Below, in pieces: positions 5,032 through 7,932 of a DNA stretch of 7,932 nt. The notes beneath the pieces are model-generated. The model saw only the letters and a program-made list of their open reading frames with translations. It did no database searches and had not been told where the DNA came from. The position numbers and the translations under genes are program-made. The number at the start of each line of letters is the position of its first letter. Positions within the stretch are counted from its first letter, which is position 1. Origin of the DNA: an uncultured Erysipelotrichaceae bacterium (GTDB lineage Bacteria; Bacillota_I; Bacilli_A; Erysipelotrichales; Erysipelotrichaceae); the NCBI GenBank assembly GCA_944326175.1, contig CALVCY010000103.1:1-7932 (forward strand), given 5' to 3'.

Positions 5032-6846
5032 ATGGCAAAGATACATATACTGGATGAACAGTTGACCAATATGATCGCTGCTGGTGAAGTGGTCGAAAGA
5101 CCACTTCAGGTAGTCAAAGAACTGGTAGAAAATGCATTGGATGCCCATGCATCCACCATCGAGATCGAATTGAAGACCGGTGGGATCGATTATATCCGCG
5201 TTACGGATAATGGCGAAGGCATGGATCAAGATGATCTGACCATGGCTTTTTTAAGACATGCGACCAGTAAGATCCACAGTGTGGACCAACTCTTCGATAT
5301 CCATACCATGGGATTCCGTGGTGAAGCCATCCCCAGTATTGCGTCTGTATCATTGACCACCTGTTTTTCCAATGATGGTAATGGGGGGAATCGGATCATT
5401 GTGGATAATGGTTCAACCATCGATCAATGCAACTATCCATGTGTCAAGGGGACCACAATGATCGTGGAACATTTGTTTTCAAAAGTCCCGGCACGATTGA
5501 AACATTTGAAAAATGATCGCTATGAACTGGCGTTGATCACTTCGACCATCCAAAAGATGGCTTTATTGAATCTAAATGTGGCATTTACCCTGATTCACGA
5601 TGGGAAGACCCTATTTGAAAGTGATGGTAGAGGATCGTATAAAAATACCATCTTTGCCATTTATGGCAAAGATGTCGCCAATGCGTTACTTACCATCGAT
5701 GCCGATGGTTTTGACATGGCCATCCATGGCAGGATGGCCACACCCCAGTATGGTCGGAGTAATAAAAATGGCATTACTATCGGATTGAATGGTCGTTACA
5801 TCAAACCCTTTGGTTTGACCAATGTGATCATTGATGCGACCAAGGAATATTTTGCTCCAGGTAAATATCCCTTGATCATCCTGGATATCACCATGGATCA
5901 TCGTCTGGTCGATGTCAACGTCCATCCGGGCAAATTGGATGTAAGGATCAGTAAAATGAATCAATTGGATGCATTGATCATCAATGCATTGAAAAAGACG
6001 CTATCCAAAGCAGGGATGGGTGTAAGCATCGATGAATCGATCATCCAACGGATCAATCCTTGTCGTTACTCATTTGAAAATAATGATGTGACCAATAGTG
6101 AAGGTGGTATGACCAAAACAAGTGAATCAATGGTTCGATCCAATGCTTTGGTGGTGGATCAACCATCATTGGATTTCTCGACCCTGCAGGAAAAGCATCA
6201 TTATCCATCGAACAAGGAAACACCTGGTGATAAAGTCAGTCAACCGACGTCTTTGTTTGCCTCATCCTTGGTCAATACCACACCTCTTCGCGTGATCGGT
6301 CAGATCCATGGCAAGTTCATAATCGCTGAAGATGAAGATGGTTTAGTCATTATTGACCAGCATGCTTCACAAGAGCGGGTCCATTATGAACAGTTTCGAA
6401 AAACCATGACACAAAACATCGATCAACATTACATGGTCACACCATTGATCATCCCGGTAAGTTGTGACATTGTGGATGGTGTCGATGCATTGAATACGAT
6501 GGTTGAACCATTGGGATTGGTGTTTACACCATTTTCAAATCAAGACCTTTCCTTACATGCGTTACCTGGATGGAGTCGGGATATCCTGGATGTATCTTTT
6601 TATCAAGACATCATCGATATGGTATGGTCGAACCATACCGTATCCATCGATGATCTGATCCGTCATAAAATCGCAACCCGTGCTTGTAAAGCCAGTATCA
6701 AATTCAATCAATATCTGGATATCTATCAAGCTCAAGCGGTGGTCAACCAGTTGTATCAATGTGAAGATCCCTATGCCTGTCCCCATGGTCGCCCCATCAT
6801 GATCCATTTTTCCGATGCATTATTGGAAAAGGAGTTCAACCGATGA
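5032..6846 (+). CDS. mutL: DNA mismatch repair protein MutL (endonuclease type)
   Basis: MutL couples MutS to strand incision and excision. The 604-aa protein has an N-terminal GHKL ATPase (1-~330) with catalytic Glu30 and Asn34 in KELVEN, DNGEGM (59-64), RHATSKI (75-81) and GFRGEA (94-99). A flexible linker (~335-415) precedes the C-terminal dimerisation/endonuclease domain. The metal-binding motif DQHAX2EX4E is complete (442-453), with ACKA (551-554), CPHGRP (583-588) and a C-terminal FNR. It is therefore the nicking type found in bacteria without MutH. The usual C-terminal clamp motif is weakened (TPLIIP, 470-475, lacking the leading Gln). The linker, however, contains QPSLDF (377-382), which fits the QxxLxF clamp-binding consensus. 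The ribosome binding site is AAAGGA (5022-5027). It lies 33 bp after mutS and overlaps miaA by ATGA. The coding sequence holds several strong inverted repeats. Confidence 0.97.
   Translation: MAKIHILDEQLTNMIAAGEVVERPLQVVKELVENALDAHASTIEIELKTGGIDYIRVTDNGEGMDQDDLTMAFLRHATSKIHSVDQLFDIHTMGFRGEAIPSIASVSLTTCFSNDGNGGNRIIVDNGSTIDQCNYPCVKGTTMIVEHLFSKVPARLKHLKNDRYELALITSTIQKMALLNLNVAFTLIHDGKTLFESDGRGSYKNTIFAIYGKDVANALLTIDADGFDMAIHGRMATPQYGRSNKNGITIGLNGRYIKPFGLTNVIIDATKEYFAPGKYPLIILDITMDHRLVDVNVHPGKLDVRISKMNQLDALIINALKKTLSKAGMGVSIDESIIQRINPCRYSFENNDVTNSEGGMTKTSESMVRSNALVVDQPSLDFSTLQEKHHYPSNKETPGDKVSQPTSLFASSLVNTTPLRVIGQIHGKFIIAEDEDGLVIIDQHASQERVHYEQFRKTMTQNIDQHYMVTPLIIPVSCDIVDGVDALNTMVEPLGLVFTPFSNQDLSLHALPGWSRDILDVSFYQDIIDMVWSNHTVSIDDLIRHKIATRACKASIKFNQYLDIYQAQAVVNQLYQCEDPYACPHGRPIMIHFSDALLEKEFNR
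5085..5108 (+). repeat. Perfect 10-bp hairpin with GAAA loop early in mutL
   Basis: TGAAGTGGTC (5085-5094) pairs perfectly with GACCACTTCA (5099-5108) around a GAAA tetraloop closed by C-G, a very stable RNA form. It starts 54 nt into mutL and encodes the conserved GEVVERPLQ segment. No T-tract follows, so it is not an intrinsic terminator. It could affect mRNA stability or early elongation, but this is untested. Confidence 0.75.
5649..5674. repeat. 26-bp inverted repeat inside mutL
   Basis: CATCTTTGCCAT (5649-5660) and ATGGCAAAGATG (5663-5674) are exact inverted copies around TT, within the codons for NTIFAIYGKDV. As RNA it would fold as a stem of about ten pairs with a small A/T-rich loop. 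It is the first of three inverted repeats within 92 bp. Confidence 0.8.
5692..5709. repeat. Inverted repeat inside mutL, 7-bp arms
   Basis: ACCATCG (5692-5698) and CGATGGT (5703-5709) flank ATGC. It is short, but sits between two stronger inverted repeats in mutL. Alone it would be unremarkable. Confidence 0.55.
5717..5740. repeat. Inverted repeat inside mutL, 9-bp arms
   Basis: TGGCCATCC (5717-5725) and GGATGGCCA (5732-5740) are exact inverted copies around ATGGCA. The stem is GC-rich and would be stable in mRNA. It encodes the end of the MutL ATPase region (DMAIHGRMATP), which is not a catalytic motif. Confidence 0.7.
6616..6644. repeat. 29-bp inverted repeat inside mutL
   Basis: The inner arms GGTATGGT (6621-6628) and ACCATACC (6632-6639) are exact around CGA. 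Pairing continues outward through one T-G wobble (6620/6640) and GATA/TATC (6616-6619 with 6641-6644), giving 13 pairs. The centre is a copy of ATGGTNNNACCAT. Confidence 0.75.
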
Positions 6847-7775
6847 AACCGGTGGTGGTGATCTTAGGTCCCACAGCTGTGGGGAAAAGTGATCTAGGGA
6901 TCACGTTGGCAATGAAATTGCATGGTCAGATCATCAATGCCGATGCCATCCAAGTCTACCGTGGTTTAGATATCGGCAGTGGGAAAGTCGATCAACGCCA
7001 ACAGCAATTGGTCAAACACCATCTGTTGGATATCTTAGATCCCAATCAATACTTTGATATTGCATCATTTCAAACTATGGCACGATCATGCATCGATATG
7101 ATCCTAGATCAAGGCGAGTGTCCGATCGTTGTGGGTGGCAGTGGACTATACATCAAAGCACTGTTATACGATTATCGATTTGTAGATCAAAAACCATTGG
7201 ATCCGATGGTTTTGACCAAGATGGAAACCATGGATAATGCATCCTTATATGCATGGTTGAATGAAGTGGATCCAACCAGTGCAGAAAAGTTCCATCCCAA
7301 TAACCGGATACGGATCATGCGAGCATTACAGATCGCATTATCCACTGGTTCGACCAAAAGTGAAATGGAAGCGCAACAATCCCATCGTTTGATCTATGAT
7401 GCCAAGATCATTCATTTAGATACGGATCGTGATCGATTGCGGCAACGTATTTCCATACGAGTCGATCAAATGGTCAAAAATGGATTGCTGGATGAGATCC
7501 AAAGTTTGCTGGATCATGGGTATACGTTTGAAGATCCGGGATTGAGGGGGATCGGTTATAAAGAATTTCGACCTTTTTTTGACCATCAAATGGATTGTCA
7601 GCAATGCATCGAGACTGTTAAAATCCATTCGTATCAGTTTGCTAAACGTCAGCGAACGTTTTTTCGCCATCAGTTTGATAAACTGATGGATGTCGATCCA
7701 TTCATCGATGACATGGATCAAGTGATAAGGGAGATCGAATCATGGTGGTTTCAACAAGCCGCAGCGCATTGCTGA
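6843..7775 (+). CDS. miaA: tRNA dimethylallyltransferase (i6A37 synthesis)
   Basis: MiaA transfers the dimethylallyl group from DMAPP to N6 of A37 in tRNAs reading UNN codons. The 310-aa length is typical. Visible motifs are the P-loop GPTAVGKS (9-16), NADAIQVY (32-39) with the conserved Asp34, DIGSGK (43-48), HHLLDILDP (59-67), VVGGSGLYIKALLYDY (96-111), a LLDEIQSLLDHG segment, GIGYKEF and FAKRQRTFFRHQF near the C-terminus. It starts in an ATGA overlap with the mutL stop and has AAGGAG (6829-6834) 8 nt upstream, so coupled translation is likely. Small oddities: the usual DSxQVY is DAIQVY, and the usual GTAK is GSGK. The mutL-miaA link is common in Bacillota; there hfq often follows, but here tcdA does. 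Confidence 0.96.
   Translation: MKPVVVILGPTAVGKSDLGITLAMKLHGQIINADAIQVYRGLDIGSGKVDQRQQQLVKHHLLDILDPNQYFDIASFQTMARSCIDMILDQGECPIVVGGSGLYIKALLYDYRFVDQKPLDPMVLTKMETMDNASLYAWLNEVDPTSAEKFHPNNRIRIMRALQIALSTGSTKSEMEAQQSHRLIYDAKIIHLDTDRDRLRQRISIRVDQMVKNGLLDEIQSLLDHGYTFEDPGLRGIGYKEFRPFFDHQMDCQQCIETVKIHSYQFAKRQRTFFRHQFDKLMDVDPFIDDMDQVIREIESWWFQQAAAHC
7190..7213. repeat. Inverted repeat inside miaA, 8-bp arms
   Basis: AAAACCAT (7190-7197) and ATGGTTTT (7206-7213) flank TGGATCCG, which holds a GGATCC palindrome. The arms share the ACCAT/ATGGT words of the dispersed palindrome but in the opposite order, so this is not a copy of it. Confidence 0.55.
7727..7733 (+). promoter_or_regulatory. Ribosome binding site of tcdA, inside miaA
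   Basis: AAGGGAG lies 8 nt before the ATG at 7742, inside the 3' end of miaA. It fixes the tcdA start within miaA and supports translational coupling. Confidence 0.7.
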
Positions 7776-7932
7776 TCGGTGAAGAGAATATCAAGTTATT
7801 ATCCAATCAAACCGTAATGGTGATCGGACTTGGCGGTGTGGGTGGTTTTGCCACGGAAGCCTTGGTACGCAGTGGGATCGGTAAATTGATTTTGGTGGAT
7901 TATGATGTGGTCGAAGAAAGCAATTTGAATCG
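7742..7932 (+). CDS. tcdA: tRNA threonylcarbamoyladenosine dehydratase, 5' part (E1/ThiF-like)
   Basis: The first 63 codons are present and the gene runs off the window. TcdA (CsdL) is an E1-like enzyme that uses ATP to cyclise t6A37 to ct6A in tRNAs reading ANN codons. The visible part has the family's SRSALLIGEENIKLL lead-in (residues 6-20), then the nucleotide-binding strand VMVIGLGGVGG (25-35), then LILVDYDVVEESNLN (49-63), whose acidic and Asn residues match the ATP site of ThiF/E1 proteins. The 34-bp overlap with miaA is out of frame, and a good Shine-Dalgarno lies 8 nt before the ATG. Other E1-like proteins (ThiF, MoeB) share the Rossmann motif, but the SRxxLLIG start and the DVVxxxNxN ending favour TcdA. 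Placement next to miaA groups two A37 modification enzymes. Confidence 0.85.
   Translation, partial: MVVSTSRSALLIGEENIKLLSNQTVMVIGLGGVGGFATEALVRSGIGKLILVDYDVVEESNLN

Larger units (their letters stand above)
2924..6636. repeat. Dispersed 13-bp palindrome ATGGTNNNACCAT (mutS-mutL cluster)
   Basis: Exact copies start at 2924, 3284, 3559, 4157, 4200, 4834, 5004, 5408, 6433, 6499 and 6624, and one more lies outside this span at 56. Centres are TAT, TCC, TTT, TTG, TGA, CCA, TGA, TCA, CAC, TGA and CGA, and TTT for the copy at 56. Copies inside mutS and mutL fall in all three codon phases, and the copy at 5004-5016 is intergenic, so the pattern is a DNA or RNA feature rather than a peptide repeat. 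Flanks are not conserved. I found none wholly inside the PTS-like gene or miaA. A variant with a 4-bp centre is in nadK near 392-405. Role unknown; possibilities are a dimeric protein's binding site, a methylation site or a highly iterated palindrome. Confidence 0.85.

Noticed and set aside
4951..5229. Minus-strand open frames over mutS/mutL, and likewise 7416-7721, 1714-2004 and 5686-5964
   Set aside because: They lie antisense to well-identified genes, show no family motifs, and are explained by coding bias on the plus strand.
6844..6846. Possible TGA-as-tryptophan code (Mollicutes-like)
   Set aside because: TGA ends mutL and miaA at the expected protein lengths and Trp is TGG throughout, so TGA is a stop.
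7206..7219. ATGGTTTTGACCAA as another copy of the 13-bp palindrome
   Set aside because: The spacer is 4 bp and the right half-site ends in A, not T.
1..7932. CRISPR array, tRNA/rRNA genes, insertion sequences
   Set aside because: No regularly spaced repeats, no cloverleaf-like or rRNA-like stretch in the short intergenic gaps, and no transposase or terminal repeats.

Overview
The window is a compact, gene-dense piece of a bacterial chromosome, probably from a low-to-mid GC member of the Bacillota. The mutS-mutL-miaA order, a MutL with an intact endonuclease motif, a CYTH gene next to a NAD kinase, and Shine-Dalgarno sites inside the operons all point that way. An Erysipelotrichia-like lineage is possible, but this cannot be decided from the sequence alone. 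TGA is a normal stop (mutL, miaA) and Trp is TGG, so the standard bacterial code applies.

Layout: (1) 1-41, minus strand: the first 13 codons of a CYTH-domain (YjbK-like) gene. (2) 42-66: a 25-bp divergent promoter region built on a palindromic -10 box, with no ribosome binding site in either direction. (3) 67-2407, plus strand: NAD kinase followed after 19 bp by a PTS EIIC-EIIB-like membrane protein, ending at a strong intrinsic terminator. (4) 2408-2469: terminator plus a candidate mutS promoter, again with no Shine-Dalgarno site. (5) 2470-7932, plus strand: mutS, mutL, miaA and the 5' part of tcdA, with a short gap, a 4-bp overlap and a 34-bp overlap, so probably one operon. There is no gene-free stretch over 300 bases.

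How the genes work together: MutS and MutL are the mismatch recognition and endonuclease/matchmaker pair of methyl-independent mismatch repair. MiaA and TcdA both modify A37 of tRNAs: MiaA isopentenylates it, while TcdA cyclises t6A to ct6A. NAD kinase makes NADP.

The main surprises are: a PTS permease that keeps its fold but has lost the residues expected for sugar phosphorylation in both EIIC and EIIB; a Cys in place of the invariant Walker A Gly of MutS; an Asp-to-Thr change in the NAD kinase active site; probably leaderless first genes, including a symmetric divergent promoter; and a 13-bp interrupted palindrome, ATGGTNNNACCAT, found 12 times by eye, 11 of them in mutS-mutL and in all three reading frames. 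Larger inverted repeats also lie inside mutS, mutL and miaA. Family comparisons are from memory, not from database searches.
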